64,000 nt of DNA from JABCPE02 sp963518955. Its GTDB lineage: Bacteria; Bacteroidota; Bacteroidia; Flavobacteriales; Weeksellaceae. Positions within the stretch are counted from its first letter, which is position 1; each line of letters starts with the position of its first letter. This document shows positions 32,241 to 40,638 of this stretch, piece after piece. The notes under the pieces were generated by a model. That model was given only the letters and a program-made list of their open reading frames with translations, was not told where the DNA came from and ran no database searches. Location of the stretch: NCBI GenBank assembly GCA_963518955.1, contig CAUQKI010000001.1, positions 124,001 through 188,000 of the forward strand. The letters run 5' to 3'. Position numbers and translations under genes: made by a program.

Positions 32241-32925
32241 ATGAAAAAGTTAATTTTACTTTTAGCATTATATGGAGTATTTTTTGGTATCAATACCATG
32301 AAAGCCCAAGATGCTGACACCAAAAAATCTTTCTTGACAATGGGAGTTTCTATAAACATCCCAAAAGAGCACAGCATCACGGTATACGGTGGGGTGAGTA
32401 CATCGCCAGAGCATACACAGATAGCCATGGTGATGCCTAATATCAAAATCAACAAGTATATTTCCTTCATGCCTCTTTATGTGTTTCTAAAATCTCCTCA
32501 GGCGCACAGCAAGCGAAGCGAAAGAGCACCAAATCAATGCGATGCTGACTTTCTCCCTTCCTCTGGACAAACAAAACAAATGGATTCTGCAAAACCGAAA
32601 CACTTATTTGCATAGATTCATAGTAGGCGGAGAGGACTTTGATTTTTATAGAGGGCGTTTAGGCATCGTACACAGAGCTAAAATTTTTGATAAATCTGTC
32701 AATCTCTTTGCTCATGATGAAATTTTCATTGACCTGAAAAAAGGCGATTTTGCTAGAAATAGAGTGTATTTAGGGGCGGACATCAAGCTTTTCAACTGGC
32801 TAAACCCGCAGTTCTTCTACATCTACCAGTCTCACAAAAACCATGCAAGTCCAAACAACCATCTTTTCATAGTTGCGGCTATTATTCCTCTCGGAAATCA
32901 TGGATTTTTTGGAACTAAAAAGTAA
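32241..32925 (+). pseudogene. DUF2490-like outer-membrane or secreted protein, broken by a +1 frameshift
   Basis: Two overlapping frames join into one protein if a single A at 32511 is skipped. The first frame gives a signal peptide (LILLLALYGVFFG) and beta-strands up to YVFLKSPQAHS; the second continues SEAKEHQINAMLTFSLPLDK to the end IPLGNHGFFGTKK. The joined product is 227 residues, rich in alternating aromatic/hydrophobic strands (YRGRLGIVHRAKIF, NPQFFYIYQSH), as in DUF2490-type barrel or lipocalin-like envelope proteins. The break lies in a short AGC/GAAGCG-rich stretch prone to slippage. Family assignment is tentative; the frame break is directly visible. Confidence 0.7.
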
Positions 32926-32983
32926 AAATCAATTAAATTTATCTTAAAATCTTCTAAAAACCTCATTTTATGCTATAAAAAAT

Positions 32984-33013
32984 TTGGTTTTTGTTTTATT
33001 TATTTTATATTTG
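32984..33013 (+). promoter_or_regulatory. Strong consensus promoter of the HU gene
   Basis: TTG (32984-32986, as TTTG), 19 bases, TATATTTG (33006-33013): the best match to the phylum consensus in the window, 31 bases before the ATG, as expected for an abundant protein. Confidence 0.7.
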
Positions 33014-33043
33014 CTGAACATAAATTTATAAAATAACATTATT

Positions 33044-33334
33044 ATGAACAAGTCTGAATTAATCGACGCAATCGCAAAGGATGCAGAAATCACAAAAGTG
33101 GCTGCTAAGAAGGCATTAGAATCTTTCATTGAAAATGTTACTAACACACTTAAAAAGAAAGATGGTAAAGTAGCGTTAGTAGGATTTGGAACTTTTTCTG
33201 TAACAGAAAGAGCTGCAAGAACTGGTATTAACCCAGCTACTAAACAACCAATCAAAATCGCTGCTAAAAAAGTTGCTAAATTCAAGCCAGGTGCTGAACT
33301 AGCTGACGCAGTAGCAGGTGCTAAGAAAAAATAA
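33044..33334 (+). CDS. HU-family nucleoid-associated protein
   Basis: 96 residues of the HU/IHF fold: MNKSELIDAIAKDAEI, then ALESFIENVTNTLKKKDGKVALVGFGTFS and the DNA-binding arm with GINPATKQPIKIAAKKVAKFKPG (here as NPATKQPI then AAKKVAKFKPG), which includes the Pro of the intercalating beta-arm. It bends and compacts DNA as a dimer. Ala/Lys-rich tail (ADAVAGAKKK). Monocistronic with consensus promoter and terminator. Confidence 0.93.
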   Translation: MNKSELIDAIAKDAEITKVAAKKALESFIENVTNTLKKKDGKVALVGFGTFSVTERAARTGINPATKQPIKIAAKKVAKFKPGAELADAVAGAKKK

Positions 33335-33352
33335 TTGATTTTCAATTAAAAT

Positions 33353-33383
33353 AAAAACCGTTGTAGATTTACAGCGGTTTTTT
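33353..33383 (+). terminator. Terminator of the HU gene
   Basis: Stem AAAAACCGTTGT / ACAGCGGTTTTTT around AGATTT, ending in T. Confidence 0.75.
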
Positions 33384-33401
33384 ATTTCCATCTTTTTATT
33401 T

Positions 33402-33409
33402 TATCTTTG
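33402..33409 (+). promoter_or_regulatory. -7 box of asnS
   Basis: TATCTTTG, 21 bases before the asnS ATG; no good -33 TTG. Confidence 0.5.
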
Positions 33410-33430
33410 CTGTTTTAATAATATCATCCT

Positions 33431-34879
33431 ATGAAACGATTAACGATTAAAGAAATTCTTGATAATTACACAAAACATATTCACCACGACATCTGTATCC
33501 AAGGCTGGGTCAGAGCTTTTCGTTCTAATAGATTCATCGCGCTAAGTGACGGTTCTACAGCGAATAACATCCAGATTGTAGTGGATTTCGAAAAATTTGA
33601 TGAAGAAATTATCAAAAAAATCCATACAGCATCCTCTCTGAAAGTAACAGGAGAAATCGTAGAAAGCCAAGGAGCAGGACAAAACATAGAAGTTTTAGCA
33701 AAGAAAATAGAAATTTTAGGAGATAATTTCACTGATGAACTAGAAAAAACGGTTCTTCAGCCTAAGAAACACTCTTTGGAATTACTGAGAGAACAAGCTC
33801 ATTTGAGATTTAGAACTAATCTATTTGGGGCTGTGTTTAGAATTCGCCACGCTGTGAGCTTTGCGATTCATCAGTTCTTTAACCAAAACCAATTCTTCTA
33901 CATCCACACGCCTCTAATCACAGGAGCTGATGCTGAGGGAGCAGGAGAAATGTTCAAGGTTACGAACTTTGACCTCAATAATGTTCCAAAAACAGAAGAT
34001 GGAAATGTGGACTACGACCAAGATTTCTTTGGTAAGAAAACTTCGCTTACGGTTTCTGGACAGCTAAATGTGGAAACCGCGGTGATGGGACTTGGGAGAG
34101 TCTACACCTTCGGACCTACTTTCCGTGCAGAAAATTCTAATACAACCAGACACCTAGCAGAGTTCTGGATGGTGGAGCCAGAAGTTGCATTCAACAATTT
34201 GGAAGACAACATAGACCTGGCGGAAGATTTCTTGAAATATGTAATCAACTATGTATTAGACAACTGCAAAGATGATTTAGAACTTCTTGATAAGAGATTT
34301 GCAGAGGAGCAAAAACAAAAACCTGAAAAAGAAAGAGCGGCAGAAGGACTGATAGAAAAACTTCAGAATGTAGTGAAAAAACGTTTCGTAAGGCTGAGCT
34401 ACACTGAGGCTATCGAGATTTTGCTTAACTCTAAAGAAAATAAAAAAGGTAAATTCCAATTCCCAATAGAAGCTTGGGGAGCAGACCTACAATCTGAGCA
34501 CGAGCGCTATTTGGTGGAAAAACACTTTGAAAGCCCAGTGGTTTTATTCAACTATCCAAAGGACATCAAAGCGTTTTATATGAAGCTGAACGATGACCAA
34601 AAGACCGTTGCGGCGATGGATGTTCTTTTCCCTGGAATCGGTGAAATCATTGGTGGTTCTCAGAGAGAAGAAAAACTGGATGTTCTTGTCCAAAAGATGA
34701 AAGACATGAATGTGGATGAAGAGGAACTATGGTGGTACCTGGATACTAGAAAATTCGGTTCTGTGCCGCACGCTGGTTTCGGGCTTGGACTAGAGAGATT
34801 GGTATTATTCGTAACAGGAATGACCAACATCCGTGATGTGATTCCTTTCCCAAGAACACCAAGAAACGCAGAATTTTAA
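33431..34879 (+). CDS. asnS: Asparaginyl-tRNA synthetase
   Basis: 482-residue class IIb synthetase. An N-terminal OB-fold (about 17-105, QGWVRAFRSNRFIALSDGST) is followed by the catalytic core: motif 2 TFGPTFRAENSNTTRHLAEFWMVEPE (as TFGPTFRAENSN then TRHLAEFWMVEPE, about 235-260) and motif 3 GFGLGLERLVLFVTGMTNIRDVIPFPR (as GFGLGLERLVL then NIRDVIPFPR, about 443-470). The full length is usual for bacterial AsnRS. Confidence 0.95.
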   Translation: MKRLTIKEILDNYTKHIHHDICIQGWVRAFRSNRFIALSDGSTANNIQIVVDFEKFDEEIIKKIHTASSLKVTGEIVESQGAGQNIEVLAKKIEILGDNFTDELEKTVLQPKKHSLELLREQAHLRFRTNLFGAVFRIRHAVSFAIHQFFNQNQFFYIHTPLITGADAEGAGEMFKVTNFDLNNVPKTEDGNVDYDQDFFGKKTSLTVSGQLNVETAVMGLGRVYTFGPTFRAENSNTTRHLAEFWMVEPEVAFNNLEDNIDLAEDFLKYVINYVLDNCKDDLELLDKRFAEEQKQKPEKERAAEGLIEKLQNVVKKRFVRLSYTEAIEILLNSKENKKGKFQFPIEAWGADLQSEHERYLVEKHFESPVVLFNYPKDIKAFYMKLNDDQKTVAAMDVLFPGIGEIIGGSQREEKLDVLVQKMKDMNVDEEELWWYLDTRKFGSVPHAGFGLGLERLVLFVTGMTNIRDVIPFPRTPRNAEF

Positions 34880-34884
34880 GAATT

Positions 34885-35364
34885 ATGAAAATAACTTATA
34901 GAGATTATCCCGAATTTGAAGCTGTTGCTAAAATTTGGAACAAATTTGATACAGAAATTTATATTGAATTTGATGAAGAACTAGAAGCAACCAAAGAAGA
35001 ACAAAAAAAATATTTTCAGAAAATAGAGGAAAAAATCCAGTGGATAGAAAGCCATAAGGATTTGATTTTAGATACTTTTATTGAAGAAGAATCTATTTTT
35101 GAAGGGCTGAATGACTGGATTTCAGAAGAAATAGCAAAGAAAGGAGTTGCTGAATATTTTGATGAATTCAGCCTTGATAGAACAATTTCTGAAAAGGAAT
35201 TTAAAGAAGCTATCGGCGTTCGTTCTCTTAATTTTTATATTGATAGTGAAGAGATTAGCTGTAATTTTGATTTAGATGCAGAGCCAAATTATTTCTTTGA
35301 CCATTTAGCCAATATAGAAATAGATGAAAACAACCAGATAGAAATGGGAGGAATCAATGGATAA
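34885..35364 (+). CDS. Unknown acidic protein, DUF2262/DUF2004-like
   Basis: 159 residues, strongly acidic, no signal peptide. A Glu/Lys-rich helical first half is followed by LNDWISEEIAKKGVAEYF near 76 and a beta-rich end with NFYIDSEEISCNFDLDAEPN, IEIDENNQIEMGGING. The pattern of an acidic WldE-like block followed by a terminal strand pair resembles DUF2262/DUF2004 proteins, but I am not certain. Begins five bases after asnS, so it may be co-transcribed. Confidence 0.6.
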   Translation: MKITYRDYPEFEAVAKIWNKFDTEIYIEFDEELEATKEEQKKYFQKIEEKIQWIESHKDLILDTFIEEESIFEGLNDWISEEIAKKGVAEYFDEFSLDRTISEKEFKEAIGVRSLNFYIDSEEISCNFDLDAEPNYFFDHLANIEIDENNQIEMGGING

Positions 35365-35393
35365 CCTCCTAGAACTAATAATCTAAAACTGAT

Positions 35394-36854
35394 ATGCTCA
35401 AACAAAATTTACAACTTAAACTTGGTCAAAAACTCGCTCCACAGCAGATTCAGTTAATGAAGCTTATTCAGCTTCATACGCTGGAATTTGAGGAGGAGCT
35501 GGAGCGTGAGTTAGAGGAAAATCCTGCTTTGGAAAAAGTAACGGATGACAAGGAGGAGGATTATGACAATTTAGGAAACGACTACGAAAGCGAGGGAACG
35601 GAGAGCATAGAAACGGATTTCAATGTAGATGAGTATCTGTATGATGATGAACCCAGCTACAAAACAGCATCCAGCAACTACTCGCCAGATGATGAGGAAT
35701 TTGATAACGAAAGTTTATTGACCGAGGGGCAGACCATTTATGAGTATCTTTTGGAGCAGATTAGACTTAGTAATATTTCTGATGAAGAGCTAAAAATAGC
35801 CGAATATCTGATAGGAAACCTTGACAATGACGGGTATCTTCGCAGGGATTTAAAATCAATTGTAGATGATTTGGCTTTCTCACAGGGGATTTATACCGAT
35901 ATTCCTAAATTGGAATACATTTTAGAAAACTATATCCAAAAACTAGAACCTGCGGGCGTGGGCGCTAGAAACTTACAAGAATGTCTCCTTCTACAAATAG
36001 AGAAAAAAGTAAGTGACAATCCCAATGTGAGCATTGCTGCCAGCATACTGAAAAATCAGTTTGATGCACTGAGCAACAAGCATTATTCTAAAATTATCCA
36101 GCGGTATAATATCGATGAGGAACAGCTGAAAGATGTCCTAGAAGAGATTGCAAAACTTTCACCAAAAGTTGGTGGAAACTTTGATACACAGACCATTACC
36201 ATCAATCAAGAAATTATTCCTGATTTTATCATTCAGGTAAAGGACAATGAGGTAATTCCGTTACTTAACAATAAAAACGCTCCTACGCTGAGGGTTTCTA
36301 ACGAATACAAAGAAATTTTAGAGACATATTCTAATGACAAAAGCTCTGCTGAACACAAGCAGGCGGCTCTTTTCATTAAACAAAAATTAGATGCTGCGAA
36401 ATGGTACATAGATGCTGTTAACCAAAGACAAAATACTCTGATACAGACCATTACAGCCATCGCTAAGATGCAGAAAGAATATTTCATCACGGGGGACGAA
36501 AAAAACATAAAACCTATGATTCTGAAAGATATTTCTGACATCACAGGATTTGATATTTCTACTATTTCTAGGGTAGTTAAGAGCAAATATGCTGATACGC
36601 CGCATGGAATAGTTTATCTAAAAAATCTTTTCTCAGATAGTTTGACTAATGATGAAGGGGAAGAAGTTTCCACAAAAGAAATCAAAAACCATCTGCAAGA
36701 AATAATCGACAAGGAAAATAAAAAGAAGCCTCTCACGGATGATGCGCTGGTTACTGCACTGAAAGAAAAAGGGTACAATATCGCCCGAAGAACCATTGCT
36801 AAATACAGAGAACAGCTCAACATTCCAGTGGCAAGGCTACGAAAAGAACTTTAA
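35394..36854 (+). CDS. rpoN: RNA polymerase sigma-54 factor
   Basis: 486 residues. Region I at the N-terminus (LKLGQKLAPQQIQLMKLIQL, Gln/Leu-rich) binds the activator-controlled core; an acidic region II (about 50-110) links to the core-binding domain (about 115-300) and the DNA-binding part: a helix-turn-helix (ITGFDISTISRVVKSKYADTP, here as DISTISRVVKSKY) and the RpoN box ARRTIAKYREQLNIP (about 463-477). It directs transcription from -24/-12 promoters with AAA+ activators. First gene of rpoN-folD-queE. Confidence 0.95.
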   Translation: MLKQNLQLKLGQKLAPQQIQLMKLIQLHTLEFEEELERELEENPALEKVTDDKEEDYDNLGNDYESEGTESIETDFNVDEYLYDDEPSYKTASSNYSPDDEEFDNESLLTEGQTIYEYLLEQIRLSNISDEELKIAEYLIGNLDNDGYLRRDLKSIVDDLAFSQGIYTDIPKLEYILENYIQKLEPAGVGARNLQECLLLQIEKKVSDNPNVSIAASILKNQFDALSNKHYSKIIQRYNIDEEQLKDVLEEIAKLSPKVGGNFDTQTITINQEIIPDFIIQVKDNEVIPLLNNKNAPTLRVSNEYKEILETYSNDKSSAEHKQAALFIKQKLDAAKWYIDAVNQRQNTLIQTITAIAKMQKEYFITGDEKNIKPMILKDISDITGFDISTISRVVKSKYADTPHGIVYLKNLFSDSLTNDEGEEVSTKEIKNHLQEIIDKENKKKPLTDDALVTALKEKGYNIARRTIAKYREQLNIPVARLRKEL

Positions 36855-36869
36855 AAAACTAATAATATT

Positions 36870-37733
36870 ATGGCTGAAATTTTAGATGGACTGAGCGTTT
36901 CTCAGAAAATAAAACAAGAGATAAAAGAAGAAGTTACGAAAATAGTACAAAGCGGCAAAAAAGCGCCTCACCTAGCAGCTATACTGGTGGGAGAAAATGG
37001 TGCCAGCAAAGCCTATGTAAACAGCAAAGTCAAGGATTGTAAAGAAGTGGGATTTACCTCATCATTGCTAAAATTCCCTGACACAATTTGTGAAAATGAA
37101 CTTTTAGAAGAAATAAAAAAACTAAACGAGAACGAGGAAATAGATGGATTCATCGTGCAGCTTCCTCTTCCCAAAGGTATAGACCAAGAAAAAATCATCA
37201 TGGCTATCGCCCCTAAAAAGGATGTGGATGGCTTCCACCCAGAAAACTTTGGGAAAATGGCTTTAGAGATGGACTCTCTTCTGCCTGCTACTCCATTTGG
37301 GATTATGCAGCTTTTAGAGAGATATAACATTGACACCAAAGGGAAAAAATGCGTGGTTATCGGTCGAAGCAGAATCGTTGGCCGTCCTATGAGTATTCTA
37401 ATGAGCGCCAAAGGAACTGACGCCACAGTAACGCTCATCCACAGTCACACGCCTAATATCGAAGAATATACCCAAAAGGCAGACATCGTCATCGTAGCAT
37501 TAGGTATTCCTAATTATCTAAAAGGAGATATGATAAAAGAAGGCGCTGTGGTCATAGATGTTGGGATTACGAGAGTGAATGATGATAGCGAGAGAGGTTA
37601 TCATTTAGTAGGAGATGTAGATTTTGAAGCATGCGAAAAGAAGGCTAGTTTTATAACACCCGTTCCTGGTGGCGTAGGCCCTATGACTAGAGCCATGCTG
37701 ATGAAAAATACGCTTTTAGCTTATAAAAAATAG
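36870..37733 (+). CDS. folD: Methylenetetrahydrofolate dehydrogenase/cyclohydrolase
   Basis: 287 residues. Motifs: HLAAILVGENGASKAYVNSK near 32-51 with the catalytic Lys (YVNSK) and Tyr, DGFIVQLPLPKGID near 93-106, PKKDVDGFHPENFGKM near 113-128, GRSRIVGRPMSILM near 167-180 and PVPGGVGPMTRAMLMKNT near 267-284. The bifunctional enzyme interconverts methylene- and formyl-tetrahydrofolate. It lies 15 bases after rpoN and 10 before queE. Confidence 0.95.
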   Translation: MAEILDGLSVSQKIKQEIKEEVTKIVQSGKKAPHLAAILVGENGASKAYVNSKVKDCKEVGFTSSLLKFPDTICENELLEEIKKLNENEEIDGFIVQLPLPKGIDQEKIIMAIAPKKDVDGFHPENFGKMALEMDSLLPATPFGIMQLLERYNIDTKGKKCVVIGRSRIVGRPMSILMSAKGTDATVTLIHSHTPNIEEYTQKADIVIVALGIPNYLKGDMIKEGAVVIDVGITRVNDDSERGYHLVGDVDFEACEKKASFITPVPGGVGPMTRAMLMKNTLLAYKK

Positions 37734-37743
37734 TGAGTGAAAA

Positions 37744-38382
37744 ATGTCAGATTTTAGTAGTGAACAAAAAATATTATTAAATCAAGGTAAAATGCTCCCT
37801 GTTATGGAGCATTTTTATACTATTCAAGGAGAAGGCGCCCACTCTGGCAGGGCGGCTTATTTCATCCGTTTAGGTGGTTGTGATGTAGGATGCCACTGGT
37901 GTGATGTCAAAGAAAGCTGGGATGCCACACTTCATCCGTTGATGGATGCAGAAGAAATCGCTGCCATAGCGGCTAAACACTGTAAAACTGTAATCATCAC
38001 AGGCGGCGAGCCTCTGATGTGGGATTTGAATATTTTAACAAAAAAACTAAAAGAATTAGGCTGTACGATTCATGTGGAAACCTCTGGCTCTCACAATCTA
38101 AGAGGACATATTGACTGGATTACTCTTTCACCCAAGAAAGTAAAACTCCCCAAAGAAGAAATTTACCAAAAAGCTGATGAACTGAAAGTGGTTATTTTCA
38201 ACAATCACGATTTCAAATTCGCTGAGGAACAAGCTGCCAAAGTATCAGAAAAATGCAAACTATATCTGCAGTCTGAGTGGAGCAAAAGGGAACAAAACTA
38301 TCCAAAAATAACAGATTACATTCTACAAAATCCTAAATGGATAGCTTCCGTACAAACGCACAAATATCTGAACATTCCATAA
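37744..38382 (+). CDS. queE: 7-carboxy-7-deazaguanine synthase (radical SAM)
   Basis: 212 residues. The radical SAM cluster motif is in GGCDVGCHWCDVKESWD near 47-63 (CDVGCHWC variant spacing CxxxCxxC), preceded by FYTIQGEGAHSGRAAYFIRL. TGGEPLMW near 87-94 and HVETSGSH near 112-119 bind SAM and substrate. QueE makes CDG from carboxytetrahydropterin, the QueD product encoded at 7185-7631. Last gene of the rpoN unit. Confidence 0.92.
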   Translation: MSDFSSEQKILLNQGKMLPVMEHFYTIQGEGAHSGRAAYFIRLGGCDVGCHWCDVKESWDATLHPLMDAEEIAAIAAKHCKTVIITGGEPLMWDLNILTKKLKELGCTIHVETSGSHNLRGHIDWITLSPKKVKLPKEEIYQKADELKVVIFNNHDFKFAEEQAAKVSEKCKLYLQSEWSKREQNYPKITDYILQNPKWIASVQTHKYLNIP

Positions 38383-38385
38383 AAA

Positions 38386-38411
38386 AGGGAGAATACTATC
38401 TCTCCCTTCTT
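38386..38411 (-). terminator. Terminator of the glucosaminidase gene
   Basis: On the minus strand AAGGGAGA and TCTCCCTT flank a short loop and are followed by TTTTT; the stem begins inside the last codons of the gene. Confidence 0.65.
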
Positions 38412-39544
38412 GGTTTTTTATTTTGAAGGTAAAGCACCTGTCCCTCTTTTGGTTCTTGCCCCTCCTCCATTCTATTTTTTAGATATAAATACTTTAGTTT
38501 TATCCCATATTTCTGGGAAATATCATACATTTTTTCGCCTTTTCTCACGGTATGTGTTTCTTGGCTTCCGTAAGATTTTTTAGGCTCTAAAAAAACAATC
38601 TGATTTTTTTTCAAATCAGATGTTTTTAAATCATTATAATCTTTCAGGTCGCTCACTCTGAGATTATATTTTTTCGCCAAAGCAGAAAGAGAGATATCTC
38701 CTCCCAAAACCACATATTTCAAATTCGAATTAGGATGATTCCTCTCATTTAGGCTATGCAGAACGGCTTCTTCTGTGAGCCTTCCTTCTTCGTACTCGTG
38801 TAGCTCTGGTTCTTTTTTTTTACCAGATTCTATTTCTGGTTTAGATACTTCTGTTTCCTGTTTTGTTTCTGGCTTTTGAACTACTGGTTCTTTTACTTTT
38901 TCTTCGCGCAATACAGGCTCAGTTCTCACTTCCTCTTTTGTGGATTTTTCCTTAACTAGCTCTTGATTTTTAATTTCTTGATTTTCAGATTTATACTCTG
39001 GATACAATTCTTTTAACTTTGCAGAAACTTCATGTGATTTTATATTATCAAATTCATGCAGTCTGTATTTTTCTATTCTGTTTATCAAAATCTGTGCATA
39101 TCTAGGATTGGTAGCATATCCAGCTTTTTTAAGCCCATACGCCCAGCCTTTGTAATCTTTGATATCTAATTTAAAAAGCCCTACATAATACTTTCTCGTT
39201 GTCAAAAACAAAGAATGGTCTCTGTAAGATTCTCGCGGGTCATCATACACACGAAAACACTCATTTGGTGCATCATCTGTGTGTTTCATGGTCTTCCCTG
39301 TCCAGTTTTCCTTACATTTTATCCCAAAGTGATTTTTCCCTTCTTTTGCCAAACGGCTCTGTCCTCCTCCTGTTTCCAAAATCCCCTGTGCGAGTTTGAT
39401 GCTTGCTGGAATTTTATACAGCTCCATCTCTTCCACTGCATATTTAGCGAAATTCTGAATGTATTGGTCATCTGTTTTCCAATCCTGAGCGTGAGAAAAC
39501 AGCCCTAAACCTGCTACTGATAATAAACACAATAATTTTTTCAT
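38396..39544 (-). CDS. Secreted peptidoglycan glucosaminidase with two LysM domains
   Basis: 382 residues. Signal peptide 1-19 (VAGLGLFSHA). The glucosaminidase domain (about 25-170) has the catalytic ASIKLAQGILETGGGQSRLA with its Glu, then NHFGIKCKENWTGKT, and KKYGYATNPRYAQILINRIEKY-type end (KKAGYATNPRYA). A long Glu/Lys/Pro/Val linker (about 180-260) is followed by two LysM motifs (about 280-325 with DISLSALAKKYNLRVSDL, and 335-380 with GEKMYDISQKYGIKL), which bind peptidoglycan. It hydrolyses the glycan backbone in the periplasm. Confidence 0.9.
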   Translation of the reverse strand: MKKLLCLLSVAGLGLFSHAQDWKTDDQYIQNFAKYAVEEMELYKIPASIKLAQGILETGGGQSRLAKEGKNHFGIKCKENWTGKTMKHTDDAPNECFRVYDDPRESYRDHSLFLTTRKYYVGLFKLDIKDYKGWAYGLKKAGYATNPRYAQILINRIEKYRLHEFDNIKSHEVSAKLKELYPEYKSENQEIKNQELVKEKSTKEEVRTEPVLREEKVKEPVVQKPETKQETEVSKPEIESGKKKEPELHEYEEGRLTEEAVLHSLNERNHPNSNLKYVVLGGDISLSALAKKYNLRVSDLKDYNDLKTSDLKKNQIVFLEPKKSYGSQETHTVRKGEKMYDISQKYGIKLKYLYLKNRMEEGQEPKEGQVLYLQNKKPRRER

Positions 39545-39546
39545 TT

Positions 39547-40461
39547 TTAGTTAAATTTTATTTTGATTAGTTCTTTTTTTGTCTTTTTCAACCATTCATT
39601 TGCCCCTAAAATCCCCTGCAAACCTCCTGTATGAAATGCTAAAATCCTGCTGCCCTGCGGAAAATATCCTTCCTGTATCAGTTTCATCAGATTTCTCATC
39701 ATTTTCCCTGTGTATATCGGGTCGAGAGGGACATCATACCGCTCATAAAAATCATTGATAAACTGAATATTTTCATCTATAATTTTCCCATATCTACCAT
39801 CATGAGCATCAAAGAGGGTAAAATTCTTCCTTCCGCTCAGCCCTTGGATTCTTTTCTCCAAAGTAGGGTCATCTACCACCTTAAACCCCAATATTTTCTG
39901 GTGGTCTTCTGCAAATTTGGACAAGCCTGAAATGGTTCCTCCTGTCCCAACCGCAGTGCAAATATAATCAAATTCTTTTGTCCGCTCATCCAGCATGTGT
40001 TTCACCCCTTCCACAGCCAGTTCATTGGTCCCGCCTTCAGGGACAATAAGGGCCTCGGGAAATTTTTTCTGCAAGTCTCTGGTGATTTTTTCCTTGTCTC
40101 TGTATGCCTCTCTGGTAACGAACAAAAAATCCATTCCTCTCCTCTGTGCATCTTCCAGCGTGAGATTTCCCTGCCAGTTATTCTCCAACTCCTCTCCACG
40201 GATAACACCCAGAGTTTTAATATTGTATTTTTCTCCAACTGCAGATGCCGCCGCGATATGATTAGAATACGCTCCCCCGAAAGTGATTATCAAAGGATTT
40301 TTCACCTCTCGGGCAAGGTATGTCTTTACATTATAAAACATTTTCCAATACTTATTACCCGAAATCTGTGGATGAACCAAATCTTCGCGCTTCACGGACA
40401 ATTTCACGCCTCCTTCCAGCGGAATATCTACTATGGGAATGTGCACTTTATCAACCTCCAT
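39547..40461 (-). CDS. PLP-dependent D-cysteine desulfhydrase/ACC deaminase family protein
   Basis: 304 residues of the tryptophan-synthase-beta-like fold. The PLP lysine is in SGNKYWKMFYN near 34-44. TFGGAYSNHIAAASAVGEKY near 59-78 binds PLP phosphate and substrate, VPEGGTNELAVEGV near 141-154, and AVGTGGTISGLSKF near 170-183. D-cysteine desulfhydrase and ACC deaminase differ in a few residues that I cannot settle here. Three bases before the glucosaminidase on the minus strand. Confidence 0.85.
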   Translation of the reverse strand: MEVDKVHIPIVDIPLEGGVKLSVKREDLVHPQISGNKYWKMFYNVKTYLAREVKNPLIITFGGAYSNHIAAASAVGEKYNIKTLGVIRGEELENNWQGNLTLEDAQRRGMDFLFVTREAYRDKEKITRDLQKKFPEALIVPEGGTNELAVEGVKHMLDERTKEFDYICTAVGTGGTISGLSKFAEDHQKILGFKVVDDPTLEKRIQGLSGRKNFTLFDAHDGRYGKIIDENIQFINDFYERYDVPLDPIYTGKMMRNLMKLIQEGYFPQGSRILAFHTGGLQGILGANEWLKKTKKELIKIKFN

Positions 40462-40526
40462 AATACAAATTTCGGAATTTTTATTTGAATTTAAAGATAT
40501 TTATGCATTTTTGTCGTAAAATTTTC

Positions 40527-40545
40527 TTGGCATAGGAATTGTGCC
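40527..40545 (+). promoter_or_regulatory. Sigma-54-like element and dyad upstream of lon
   Basis: TTGGCATAGGAATTGTGCC: GG at 40529-40530 and GT at 40541-40542 are spaced as -24 GG and -12 GC, one mismatch from the sigma-54 core (GC expected). The same bases form an imperfect inverted repeat GGCA/TGCC that could instead be an operator. No TAnnTTTG box is seen in the 177-base gap. Confidence 0.3.
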
Positions 40546-40556
40546 ATATGAGAGAC

Positions 40557-40586
40557 TGTTTTTTTATTTACATCAATAAAAAAACA
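40557..40586 (+). other. Perfect 12-bp AT hairpin in the lon leader
   Basis: TGTTTTTTTATT and AATAAAAAAACA pair around a TACATC loop, about 50 bases before the lon ATG. With a start near the sigma-54-like element, this hairpin would be at the 5' end of the mRNA, where it could protect the transcript. Confidence 0.4.
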
Positions 40587-40638
40587 AGAAACACCAAAGT
40601 GACATTTTGTCATTTAATCTTTTAGTTTTAATAAAATT

